Origin: Vibrio tasmaniensis 1F-187
GTDB lineage: Bacteria > Pseudomonadota > Gammaproteobacteria > Enterobacterales > Vibrionaceae
NCBI RefSeq assembly: GCF_000272405.2
Contig: NZ_AJZM02000142.1
Span: 1-5,951 of the forward strand
Length of the DNA stretch: 5,951 nucleotides
Direction: 5' to 3'
Part shown: piece by piece, positions 1 to 5,931 of the stretch
Numbering within the stretch: the first letter of the stretch is position 1
Layout of the letters: the number at the start of each line of letters is the position of its first letter
Program-made: the position numbers and the translations under genes
Notes under the pieces: generated by a model
Told to the model about the DNA's origin: nothing
What the model saw: the letters and a program-made list of their open reading frames with translations, nothing else
Databases searched by the model: none

Positions 1-57
1 TATTTACTACGATTGGTATTAAACCGAGACTCTCGGAAAGTGGGCAAGCATGAGTAA
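1..57 (+). other. Probable 3' end of an upstream gene, frame unresolved
   Basis: All three plus frames are open from the left edge and close around the acetyltransferase start. One ends IYYDWY at TAA 20-22, leaving a 27-base gap. One ends IKPRLSESGQA at TGA 51-53, giving an ATGA stop-start overlap with the ATG at 50. One ends NRDSRKVGKHE at TAA 55-57. The short distance in every case suggests a co-directional upstream gene in the same transcription unit, but the fragment is too short to name it or choose a frame. A 6+6 bp palindrome (CCGAGA, C, TCTCGG; 24-36) also lies here and may be either coding or a regulatory site. Confidence 0.35.
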
Positions 58-625
58 TACAAACGTTAAAACTGAACTAGAAAAGATGCTATCTGGGCAA
101 GTATATGATGGTGCAGACCAAGAAATTGATACCATGCGTTCCAATGCCAGAAAGTCGCTAATGGCTTTCAACAACTACCAAGATCCAGACCAGCAACACA
201 CATTGCAAGAGCAGCTATTTGGTAAGGTTGGTAGTAGCAGCTTAATCCAGCCCCCTTTTCATTGTGAGTTTGGCAAAACCATCGAGATTGGCGACGATAC
301 CTTCATTAATATGAACGTAGTAATGCTAGATGGTGCGAACATCAAGATCGGTAACAATGTTTTAATTGGACCAAGTGCGCAATTCTATACGCCATCACAC
401 TCCCTTGATTATCGTAGCCGCCGTAAATGGGAAACCTTCTGTTTACCAATAACAATCGAAGATGATGTGTGGGTTGGCGGTAACTCAGTGATCAACCAAG
501 GCGTGACAATTGGCGCTCGATCAGTGATTGCAGCGAACTCAGTAGTCAACAGCGATGTACCGCCAGACTGCTTATACGGTGGTACACCAGCGAAGTTGAT
601 TCGACACCTGAATACTGAACAATAA
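50..625 (+). CDS. maa: Sugar O-acetyltransferase, maltose/galactoside acetyltransferase family
   Basis: This is a cytosolic acetyl-CoA-dependent O-acetyltransferase of the left-handed parallel beta-helix (LbH) hexapeptide-repeat family, related to E. coli Maa, LacA and NodL. The 191 residues fit the family (about 180-200). Residues about 9-60 form the helical N-terminal cap (EKMLSGQ, then the conserved ADQE and LFG segments). Imperfect hexapeptide repeats run from about 65 to 180 (IEIGDD, IKIGNN, ITIEDD, VTIGAR). The catalytic histidine is H117 in TPSHSLD, the counterpart of LacA His115. N87 and D94 match the active-site Asn and Asp of the family. The C-terminal GGTPAKLI is the usual end of the coil. 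The ATG at 50 gives the normal N-terminus, although the ribosome binding site is weak. Members acetylate maltose, glucose, galactosides or related sugars. The exact substrate cannot be read from sequence, so the symbol is by family. No functional link to the ectoine operon is evident. Confidence 0.88.
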   Translation: MSNTNVKTELEKMLSGQVYDGADQEIDTMRSNARKSLMAFNNYQDPDQQHTLQEQLFGKVGSSSLIQPPFHCEFGKTIEIGDDTFINMNVVMLDGANIKIGNNVLIGPSAQFYTPSHSLDYRSRRKWETFCLPITIEDDVWVGGNSVINQGVTIGARSVIAANSVVNSDVPPDCLYGGTPAKLIRHLNTEQ

Positions 626-683
626 AGCTAAATAGAAGAATAAAACGTATCAGTAGAATAAAGCTACTTAGAACAACGAATAC

Positions 684-722
684 AAAAAGAGGCGATGTTC
701 ACATGAAACATCACCTCTTTTT
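684..722. terminator. Bidirectional intrinsic terminator between convergent genes
   Basis: Left arm 684-699 (AAAAAGAGGCGATGTT) pairs with right arm 707-722 around a 7-base loop. This gives 16 positions with one imperfection: C693 opposite A713, which becomes a G-U wobble in minus-strand RNA. The outer A/T runs supply a U tract in both directions. It lies 59 bases past the acetyltransferase stop and 112 bases past the phosphatase stop, so it can terminate both convergent transcripts. Confidence 0.85.
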
Positions 723-833
723 AACCGATTCATTTTCTCTTTTATCAATATTTTCTACTTAGCTTTTCTACCTAGACTATCCGCATAGAGAAACCTGACT
801 AAATATAGATAATTTGAGCACTTCGCTACATGA

Positions 834-1454
834 TCACGTCAATTCGACGCCAAAAGCACGTAGTGCGTTCTCGCATTGCACAGCATCACTAAACTGGATA
901 CCGGCCATACCTACAGCCTTTGCCCCTTCAACGTTACAGGGCATATCATCAATGAAGACGGTTTCTGAAGCTTCAAGACCATGTTGTGACAGTAGAGCAT
1001 GATAAATTTCAGGTTGAGGTTTGAGCATGCTCAACTCTGCCGATACCGTTGCACCATCAAATAATGGCCAAAACTCGTAGGTGGCTTTTAGGTACTCAAC
1101 AATCTCAACCACGTTATCGGTTAACGCATACACAGCATAACCTGCTCGCTTTACTTGCTTGATGAGGTCAATAGAACCGTACAGTAAGATCTGCGTTTGC
1201 TTTACGTAGTAGAACAGGCGATCGCACTCTAATGAAGATAAATCTAACTCTTGTTGGTAGCGAAGTTTGGCTTCATTTTCGGTTAAGAACCCTTTGTTCA
1301 AATCCAACCAAATCGTACTTTGGAAAATTGAACGCGCTTGGGTTTCCAGATCATCAAGTTCCCCGAAAGTCAGGCGAGTAATTTCTAGCGGTGACCAACG
1401 TACAATCACATTGCCGACGTCAAATACCACATTTTTTATTTGATGAGAACTCAT
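834..1454 (-). CDS. HAD-superfamily phosphatase, YihX-like
   Basis: This 206-residue cytosolic hydrolase shows all four HAD motifs. Motif I is FDVGNVIV with nucleophile D12. Motif II is LTDN with T112. Motif III is LKPQPEIY with K145. Motif IV is FIDD with D169 and D170. The second motif I aspartate is replaced (DVGN instead of DxD), which is normal for the YihX/epoxide-hydrolase-N-terminal-like subgroup (E. coli YihX has DLGN). The segment at about 20-95 is a helical subfamily I cap. YihX acts on alpha-glucose-1-phosphate, so a small sugar phosphate is a reasonable substrate guess, but this is inference. The ATG at 1454 is supported by CAGGAG (1461-1466) six bases upstream and by the normal distance to motif I. 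It is convergent with the acetyltransferase and lies downstream of the ectoine operon terminator, so it is probably transcribed from its own promoter. Confidence 0.87.
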   Translation of the reverse strand: MSSHQIKNVVFDVGNVIVRWSPLEITRLTFGELDDLETQARSIFQSTIWLDLNKGFLTENEAKLRYQQELDLSSLECDRLFYYVKQTQILLYGSIDLIKQVKRAGYAVYALTDNVVEIVEYLKATYEFWPLFDGATVSAELSMLKPQPEIYHALLSQHGLEASETVFIDDMPCNVEGAKAVGMAGIQFSDAVQCENALRAFGVELT

Positions 1455-1530
1455 ACCTTGCTCCTGAATTATTCGCGTGAAACAACAACAACACCGACAT
1501 TAAATGCCGCACCTTAAAGTTCATAACCTT

Positions 1531-1559
1531 GTTTTACAAAATAAGGACTGAAATCACAA
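1531..1559 (-). promoter_or_regulatory. Possible sigma-70 promoter for the HAD phosphatase
   Basis: On the minus strand TTGTGA (1554-1559) is followed after 17 bases by TAAAAC (1531-1536). Each hexamer matches the consensus at four of six positions. The element lies between the ectoine operon terminator and the phosphatase start, where a promoter is needed, and would give a leader of roughly 70 bases. The match is modest and no activator site was seen. Confidence 0.3.
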
Positions 1560-1581
1560 TATGTCATCGAGGAGGTACGAA

Positions 1582-1606
1582 AAAGGCCATCATAAAAATG
1601 GCCTTT
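1582..1606 (-). terminator. Intrinsic terminator of the ectoine operon
   Basis: In minus-strand RNA a perfect 9 bp stem (AAAGGCCAT with ATGGCCTTT) encloses a 7-base loop and runs into a U run (TTTTTC reading across the stem end). It lies 73 bases beyond the ask_ect stop and closes the ectABC-ask_ect transcript before the phosphatase gene. On the plus strand the stem is followed only by TTTA, so termination is mainly in the minus direction. Confidence 0.85.
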
Positions 1607-1679
1607 ACACAGAATTCGTTGCAGCCTCACCCCTACAGATCAAACGTTCAGTTAGTCGATGGGATAGGCTGCTCTATAT

Positions 1680-3104
1680 TTAAGCAGCATTCACTGATGA
1701 TGTGACCTTTTGCTTTTGTTCAAAAAACTCTTCATGTAATGCACAAATGGCCTCTTGATACTTATCGTCGCTCACAACAAATTGTACATTCACGTTTCTC
1801 ATCGACGAATGTAACGCAATGGGCGTAACACTATTGCTCATCAAAGCCAATACGCCATTCGCTAGCGTTTTATTGGTGTCAATTTGAGAGCCGATCGCCG
1901 AAATGATAGCGACCATACGTCCCGAAATAGATGCTTTCGGATATCGCTTCTCTGCCTTATAAAACACCTTATTTAAACTTTCTGAACTACCGCCTAGATA
2001 ATACGTAATAGAGTTAGCATTCATCTCTTTTCCGATAAGGTTAACTCTCGCATCCGCGATAATTTCCATTAATTCATAACTGACGTTATCAGCCTTACCG
2101 ACCATCCCCTGATCAAATACATGCAATGCATATACTTTCTGCTTTCCGGCAATAATCTCTATCTGATTGGTGTCTGGGCGGTAATCTGAAGAAATCAGTG
2201 TACCTTCATGCTCTGGCTCAAAAGTGTTCTTTATTTGTAGTTCGATTCCACTCTCGCGCAACCCTGCTGCGGCATTAGAATGAATAGCTTCCATACCAAG
2301 GTTTGCTAACTGATCGGCAACATCATAATTAGTCGCTCCAATTGGTTTAACTGAGCTAACCCCAACGACTTTTGGATCGGCCGAACTAAAGTGATACTCC
2401 TTATGAATAATAGCCAGTGATGCCTTAGTCATAGTCGCGATACGGCTAAACGTCATCTCACTGTAACCACGATCATAAGTACGCATCAAACCTTCTTTAC
2501 AATAGGCATAACCCGTCACTATAGGTAGCTCTTGAGCCACATTTATGTCTGAAAAAGCGTCTCTGATGGTATCGTCCAAACTCTGAGGAGTCTTGTTATC
2601 CCAACCAGAAAGGTCAACAAAGGTTGAATTAATACCAATATTTTTCAATTTAAGAGCCGTATTATACGCACTATGTGACTCGCCAATTGAAGAGAGAAAC
2701 TCGCGGATCTGAGGTAAGTAATGCCTCAATGAAAACTGACCGTATTGACACGTTTCAAGGATATTTGTAATACAGTTCTTCGCTTCTGAAATACGCGACC
2801 GGATGAACTTATCAGCACGCGCACGATTCATAGGATCTGCAAAAATATGCTCGTTGATCAACAACATACGGCTTTCAATGTAAGATAACGCTTCTTCCCA
2901 AGAATCATCACGCATTGCGATCAATTGATAAACACCTGGCTTGCCTGTTTTTTTGCACTCCAAAAGTGCATCTGTCATCCCGCTATAAGCTGACACAACA
3001 AAAATTCGATTGTACGGGTTTTTCGGGCGGAGAATAATATTGTCGAGCACAGCATCAAATGCTGTCATGGATGTACCGCCGATTTTTTCTACGGTAAATG
3101 TCAT
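1680..3104 (-). CDS. ask_ect: Ectoine-cluster-specific aspartate kinase (Ask_Ect)
   Basis: This enzyme phosphorylates L-aspartate to 4-phospho-L-aspartate, the first committed step feeding aspartate semialdehyde to EctB. The N-terminus VEKIGGTSM (5-13) is the aspartokinase KxGGTS signature, with K7 in the catalytic site. FVVSAYSGMTD (35-45) and GESHSAYN (141-148) follow. RGYSEMTFS (212-220) replaces the RGGSDTTA of general aspartokinases, a substitution typical of the ectoine-dedicated branch. FSSADPKVV (239-247) corresponds to the TADPR nucleotide-site motif. Two C-terminal ACT regulatory domains occupy about 323-390 and 396-465. At 474 residues it has the family's length. The ATG at 3104 is preceded by AAGG about seven bases upstream. 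It is the last gene of the operon, 79 bases after ectC, and a strong hairpin lies in the gap. A dedicated kinase is thought to avoid the lysine/threonine feedback control of housekeeping enzymes; that is family knowledge and cannot be shown from sequence here. Confidence 0.93.
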   Translation of the reverse strand: MTFTVEKIGGTSMTAFDAVLDNIILRPKNPYNRIFVVSAYSGMTDALLECKKTGKPGVYQLIAMRDDSWEEALSYIESRMLLINEHIFADPMNRARADKFIRSRISEAKNCITNILETCQYGQFSLRHYLPQIREFLSSIGESHSAYNTALKLKNIGINSTFVDLSGWDNKTPQSLDDTIRDAFSDINVAQELPIVTGYAYCKEGLMRTYDRGYSEMTFSRIATMTKASLAIIHKEYHFSSADPKVVGVSSVKPIGATNYDVADQLANLGMEAIHSNAAAGLRESGIELQIKNTFEPEHEGTLISSDYRPDTNQIEIIAGKQKVYALHVFDQGMVGKADNVSYELMEIIADARVNLIGKEMNANSITYYLGGSSESLNKVFYKAEKRYPKASISGRMVAIISAIGSQIDTNKTLANGVLALMSNSVTPIALHSSMRNVNVQFVVSDDKYQEAICALHEEFFEQKQKVTSSVNAA

Positions 3105-3152
3105 AAAAGACCTTAGTTATAGAGAAGCAATAAAGACTAGATAAATGGAAAT

Positions 3153-3172
3153 TGGGGTGAGATTTCACCCCA
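3153..3172 (-). terminator. Intercistronic hairpin between ectC and ask_ect
   Basis: A perfect 8 bp inverted repeat (TGGGGTGA and TCACCCCA) with a 4-base loop lies 11 bases after the ectC stop. In minus-strand RNA it is followed by ATTTCCATTTAT, a broken U tract, so it resembles a weak or leaky terminator. It could equally be a 3' stabilising structure for an ectABC processed mRNA. No promoter for ask_ect is obvious in the remaining 48 bases, so read-through is presumably needed. Confidence 0.6.
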
Positions 3173-3183
3173 GAAAAAGTCGG

Positions 3184-3570
3184 TTAATCAACCAGAGGAT
3201 AAACGCCGTTTTCATCGTGAACTTCAGCGCCAGTAATTGGCGGATTGAATACACACGCCATAACCATTTCTTTGTTTTTATACGCACGTAAATAGTGTTC
3301 ATCGTGCTTATCAAGGATATAAAGCGTCCCAGGTTTGATGGGATAAGTCTCACCACCAACCACTTCAATTTCGCCTTCACCACTCATGCAATATACTGAT
3401 TCTAAGTGGTTTTGATAATGAATATGTGTTTCCGTCGCTTCATAAATTGTCGTGATATGAAATGAAAAACCCATGTTGTCATCTTTCAACAACATGCGAG
3501 TACTTTCCCAATTATCCGAAACAATACGTCTTTCGCTATTGCGACATTCATCAAGTGTTCTAACAATCAT
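3184..3570 (-). CDS. ectC: L-ectoine synthase EctC
   Basis: This is the cytosolic ectoine synthase (EC 4.2.1.108), which closes the ring of N-gamma-acetyl-L-2,4-diaminobutyrate by water elimination to give ectoine. The 128-residue protein is a single cupin barrel. The conserved [20 protein letters not shown] block (49-68) is cupin motif 1, and [18 protein letters not shown] (79-96) is motif 2. E57, Y84 and H92 fit the Glu/Tyr/His set proposed as metal ligands in characterised EctC proteins. The C-terminus ([20 protein letters not shown]) is also a family hallmark. The start at 3570 is supported by AGGGA (3578-3582) seven bases upstream. Only 13 bases separate it from the ectB stop, and the binding site sits directly after that stop codon, which suggests translational coupling. 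No ectD hydroxylase follows, so this locus makes ectoine and not 5-hydroxyectoine. Confidence 0.97.
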   Translation of the reverse strand: MIVRTLDECRNSERRIVSDNWESTRMLLKDDNMGFSFHITTIYEATETHIHYQNHLESVYCMSGEGEIEVVGGETYPIKPGTLYILDKHDEHYLRAYKNKEMVMACVFNPPITGAEVHDENGVYPLVD

Positions 3571-3583
3571 TTTACTGTCCCTA

Positions 3584-4849
3584 TTACGATACTTTCTTGA
3601 AATACTTAGTTGCTACAATTTCTACTGAATCTTCGAAGATGGTTAAACCTTGCATCAGTTCCGATTCAGATATCGTCAGTGGGCAAAAGAACTTCACTAT
3701 TTCATCGTTAGGGCCAGCTGTTTCAATGACCATACCGTTTTCAAAACACGTTTTGGCAATTTCGTCAGCCGTGTTTCCATCTTTACATTCAATGCCAATC
3801 ATCATTCCACGTCCCTTGCGTTGAACGAACAGCTCTGGGAAACGCTTGATATTGCGTTGAATGACATCATCAACCATGCTTGAGCTACGTTGAATATGAT
3901 TTTCAAAATCATCATTTGACCAATACATTTCTAACGCTTTCGTAGCGGTAACGAACGCATGGTTATTACCACGGAAGGTGCCGTTGTGTTCTCCCGGCTG
4001 CCATTTGTCTAATTCAGGCTTTAATAAAACGACGGCCATCGGTAAGCCATAACCACTTATCGATTTAGACAGCGTGACTATATCTGGCTTGATACCTGAT
4101 GGTTCAAAGCTAAAGAACGTACCCGTTCGACCACAACCCGCTTGGATATCATCGACAATGACTAAGATATCGTGAGCTTTACAAATTTTACTCAAACGCT
4201 GTAGCCACTCATTTGAAGCGACATTCAATCCACCTTCACCTTGAACCGTTTCCAATAAGACGGTTGCTGGCTTATCCATACCGGCAGAATTATCAGCTAA
4301 CATCGTTTCGAACAATTTTAATCCATCAATGCCAGCGTAACCCTCAAATGGCAAACGCGTAACGTTGTTTAGGTTTGAACCCGCGCCTTGTCTATGATGT
4401 TGGTTACCCGTAGCAGCCAGTGCACCTGCAGTACAACCATGAAAACCATTGGTAAATGCTACAATGCTGCTTCGGCCTTTCACTTTTTTAGCCAATTTAA
4501 TCGCGGCTTCAACGGCATTGGTTCCTGTTGGGCCTGTAAATTGAACTTTATAATTGAGGTCTCTTGGTTCTAGAATTAAGCGAGTAAGCGCTTCTAAGAA
4601 TTCAGCTTTGGCTTCTGAATGCATATCTAAACCGTGCGTAATCCCATCCATTTCAATGTAATCAAGCAAGGCTTGCTTAAGTATTGGATTGTTGTGACCG
4701 TAATTGAGAGATCCTGCTCCAGCAAGAAAATCGATGTAACGATCACCTTGTTTCGTTTCAAGCCAGCAACCTTTTGATTTACTAAAAGTAACTGGAAAAC
4801 TATTCGAGTATGAACGTACGTTAGATTCCTGCTTTTTAAAAATATCCAT
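3584..4849 (-). CDS. ectB: Diaminobutyrate-2-oxoglutarate transaminase EctB
   Basis: This is the PLP-dependent class III aminotransferase (EC 2.6.1.76) that transfers an amino group from glutamate to aspartate beta-semialdehyde, forming L-2,4-diaminobutyrate. It is the first step specific to ectoine. Its 421 residues are the usual size. The N-terminal [20 protein letters not shown] (8-27) is diagnostic for Ect[18 protein letters not shown] (106-122) includes the cofactor phosphate-binding loop and GFHG lies at 135-138. [15 protein letters not shown] (232-246) contains D233, which contacts the pyridine nitrogen. K262 in [12 protein letters not shown] is the Schiff-base lysine. The ATG at 4849 gives the family's normal start (MDIF), but the nearest purine-rich site, AGGAA, is about 18 bases upstream, which is too far to be ideal. 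It lies 35 bases after the ectA stop and 13 bases before ectC, clearly in one operon. Confidence 0.97.
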   Translation of the reverse strand: MDIFKKQESNVRSYSNSFPVTFSKSKGCWLETKQGDRYIDFLAGAGSLNYGHNNPILKQALLDYIEMDGITHGLDMHSEAKAEFLEALTRLILEPRDLNYKVQFTGPTGTNAVEAAIKLAKKVKGRSSIVAFTNGFHGCTAGALAATGNQHHRQGAGSNLNNVTRLPFEGYAGIDGLKLFETMLADNSAGMDKPATVLLETVQGEGGLNVASNEWLQRLSKICKAHDILVIVDDIQAGCGRTGTFFSFEPSGIKPDIVTLSKSISGYGLPMAVVLLKPELDKWQPGEHNGTFRGNNHAFVTATKALEMYWSNDDFENHIQRSSSMVDDVIQRNIKRFPELFVQRKGRGMMIGIECKDGNTADEIAKTCFENGMVIETAGPNDEIVKFFCPLTISESELMQGLTIFEDSVEIVATKYFKKVS

Positions 4850-4884
4850 GATAATGCCGTTATTTAATTCCTATAAGTGTTTGA

Positions 4885-5418
4885 TTATTTAAGGAGGATT
4901 CGATAGAGGTATTCTGTATCGTGCTGCCCGTTAAAGTGAAGATTTTCATCTAAGAAAGTAGTCACTTTCCCGGTGTTACCGTTTTTTTCGTCCAGCTTTT
5001 TGAACAATGCCCAAGACGCTTGGTTTGATTTAGTGATAGTCGTTTCTATCGCTTCAATGCTCTTTAGGCCCTCTCGTTTAAGTAAGGTGTTCAGCATCTT
5101 GTAGGCTAAAGCATTGCCTCTAAACTTAGGCGCCACCGCCACTTGCCAAATAAAGAGAACATTGGGCTCACTGGGTTTTTGGTAACTAGAAATAAAGCCA
5201 GCAAGGTCACCTTCATGCTCCACTAAAATACAAGTTTTACTAAAGTGAGTAGACTGCAGGAAATTGCAATATGAAGAGTTAGTATCTAATGGGGGGCACT
5301 CTGAAATTAATTGATAAATGTTGTTGCCATCCGAAACTTCTGGCTCACGAAAATTCCATTTTTCAATCATCTTTTCTACAACCTCTGGATACAATATCCA
5401 AGGCGCTGACGTAATCAT
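4885..5418 (-). CDS. ectA: L-2,4-diaminobutyrate N-gamma-acetyltransferase EctA
   Basis: This GNAT-fold enzyme (EC 2.3.1.178) uses acetyl-CoA to acetylate the gamma-amino group of L-2,4-diaminobutyrate, the second ectoine-specific step. With the start at 5418 it has 177 residues, in line with family members. FREPEVSDG (23-31) opens the GNAT domain. The EctA-specific CPPLDTNSSYCN (41-52) helps form the substrate site. WQVAVAPKFRGNALAYKML (91-109) is the acetyl-CoA-binding motif A, with FRGNA as the pyrophosphate loop. ETTITKSNQASWALFKKLD (125-143) is motif B, and HDTEYLYRI is the conserved end. The frame stays open up to an ATG at 5469, but only the ATG at 5418 has a proper ribosome binding site (AAGGAAG, 5428-5434). 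The extra 17 residues (rich in K, R and I) are unlike EctA, so the shorter form is preferred. It is the first gene of the operon. Confidence 0.95.
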   Translation of the reverse strand: MITSAPWILYPEVVEKMIEKWNFREPEVSDGNNIYQLISECPPLDTNSSYCNFLQSTHFSKTCILVEHEGDLAGFISSYQKPSEPNVLFIWQVAVAPKFRGNALAYKMLNTLLKREGLKSIEAIETTITKSNQASWALFKKLDEKNGNTGKVTTFLDENLHFNGQHDTEYLYRILLK

Positions 5419-5427
5419 ACCGAGACA

Positions 5428-5434
5428 CTTCCTT
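5428..5434 (-). promoter_or_regulatory. Ribosome binding site deciding the ectA start
   Basis: AAGGAAG on the minus strand is separated by nine bases from the ATG at 5418. The alternative in-frame ATG at 5469 has only GGGAA directly against it, too close to serve. The site therefore favours the 177-residue EctA. Confidence 0.75.
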
Positions 5435-5458
5435 TGAACTCTAATTAAATTCCTTTTA

Positions 5459-5489
5459 ATTATGAGCATTTCCCATACACAAAGATCAA
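5459..5489 (-). promoter_or_regulatory. Possible proximal ectA promoter
   Basis: TTGATC (5484-5489) and CATAAT (5459-5464) on the minus strand are spaced by 19 bases, longer than optimal. A start near 5452 would leave a leader of about 34 bases. Each hexamer matches the sigma-70 consensus moderately. It is offered as a second start site alongside the more distal TATAAT; ectoine operons elsewhere have multiple promoters, but nothing here proves this one. Confidence 0.25.
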
Positions 5490-5493
5490 CACA

Positions 5494-5519
5494 TTAGCGC
5501 TAAAAATCAAATTTTAGCG
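5494..5519. repeat. Overlapping palindromes in the ectA leader, possible operator
   Basis: TTAGCGCTAA (5494-5503) is a perfect 10-base palindrome. It overlaps a second inverted repeat made of CGCTAAAA (5498-5505) and TTTTAGCG (5512-5519) with a 6-base spacer, so GCTAA is presented three times in 26 bases. The position, 75-100 bases upstream of the ectA start and just downstream of the distal -10 element, suits a repressor site or an RNA hairpin in the leader. Vibrio ectoine operons are known to be repressed by the MarR-type regulator CosR, but I cannot assign this site to it. Confidence 0.5.
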
Positions 5520-5538
5520 ACGCAGATCACACTTGCGT

Positions 5539-5565
5539 AAGTATTATATGTATTAAATAATACTT
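5539..5565. repeat. 9+9 bp inverted repeat over the distal ectA promoter
   Basis: AAGTATTAT (5539-5547) and ATAATACTT (5557-5565) are perfect inverted copies separated by nine bases. The repeat contains the consensus -10 hexamer of the minus strand. A symmetric, AT-rich site that covers a promoter core is a typical arrangement for a dimeric winged-helix (for example MarR-type) repressor. The sequence is too AT-rich and too short to be a useful RNA hairpin, so a DNA site is the better reading. Confidence 0.55.
5543..5548 (-). promoter_or_regulatory. Consensus -10 element, likely distal ectA promoter
   Basis: TATAAT reads exactly on the minus strand 125 bases upstream of the ectA start. The expected -35 position (about 5566-5571) reads AACTCA with a 17-base spacer, a poor match to TTGACA. 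That would suit a promoter needing an activator or a stress sigma factor under osmotic control. Transcription would start near 5536 and produce a leader of about 118 bases that includes the GCTAA palindromes. Confidence 0.5.
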
Positions 5566-5792
5566 TGAGTTCTAATTTATTTATTGGGTCGGTATAAATT
5601 TGAGAGTCTTGAAGGGAATAGACGAAAGGAAATCGTTAGTGCAATTCATAAAATACAGCGTTCAAGTGCCTGAGTAGGAAGGATAGGAATCAGCAAAAAT
5701 ATCGACGACTCCAATACTGAATAAGGTAAACAGTGACGCTCTAAAAAGAGATGGCTTAGGCTCTAATATTGAAACGCAGATACCTAAAACAA

Positions 5793-5822
5793 AAAAACCT
5801 AGCGTGAGATAGCTAGGTTTTT
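5793..5822. terminator. Strong bidirectional intrinsic terminator upstream of ectA
   Basis: A perfect 11 bp stem (AAAAACCTAGC, 5793-5803, with GCTAGGTTTTT, 5812-5822) has an 8-base loop. In minus-strand RNA it runs into seven consecutive U residues followed by G and more U, a textbook terminator. In the plus direction the U run is five long. No gene in the window ends at it: ectA starts 375 bases away reading leftward. It may end a minus-strand transcript from outside the window, insulating the ectoine promoter, or an unrecognised plus-strand RNA from the 5566-5790 stretch. Confidence 0.85.
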
Positions 5823-5931
5823 CAAGTAAACATAAATTGGCAATCAATCAAAAGAAACAAATTCGAATCACTGAGTTAATCGCGAATTACTTCAGGGGAT
5901 CATTATCAGGCAGAGCCTTGTGTATCCATAA

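Noticed and set aside
621..666. 10-base direct repeat AATAAAGCTA (621-630 and 657-666)
   Set aside because: Only two copies in AT-rich intergenic DNA, and the first overlaps the acetyltransferase stop. It is probably a chance or slippage repeat, with no array or mobile-element context.
814..1002. Plus-strand 62-codon frame antisense to the HAD gene
   Set aside because: It overlaps the C-terminal half of the phosphatase, including motif IV, and has no homologous features of its own.
1569..1705. Strong GAGGAGG on the plus strand followed by a 35-codon frame from the ATG at 1598
   Set aside because: The ATG lies within the terminator stem, too far from the purine-rich site (over 20 bases), and the frame runs into the end of ask_ect without recognisable content.
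3165..3383. Minus-strand 72-codon frame inside ectC
   Set aside because: It is an out-of-frame shadow of ectC, whose protein is fully conserved with its metal-ligand residues, and it has no independent support.
3597..3883. Two plus-strand frames antisense to the end of ectB
   Set aside because: They lie opposite the strongly conserved EctB coding frame, have no ribosome binding sites of note and show no recognisable domain.
5419..5469. N-terminal extension of EctA by 17 residues from the ATG at 5469
   Set aside because: The sequence is open and in frame, but the upstream ATG lacks a spaced ribosome binding site while the ATG at 5418 has AAGGAAG at nine bases. The extension does not look like EctA.
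5662..5847. Minus-strand 61-codon hydrophobic frame upstream of ectA
   Set aside because: It needs a TTG start with no clear ribosome binding site and reads straight through the perfect 11 bp terminator hairpin. Its hydrophobicity follows from T-rich sequence.
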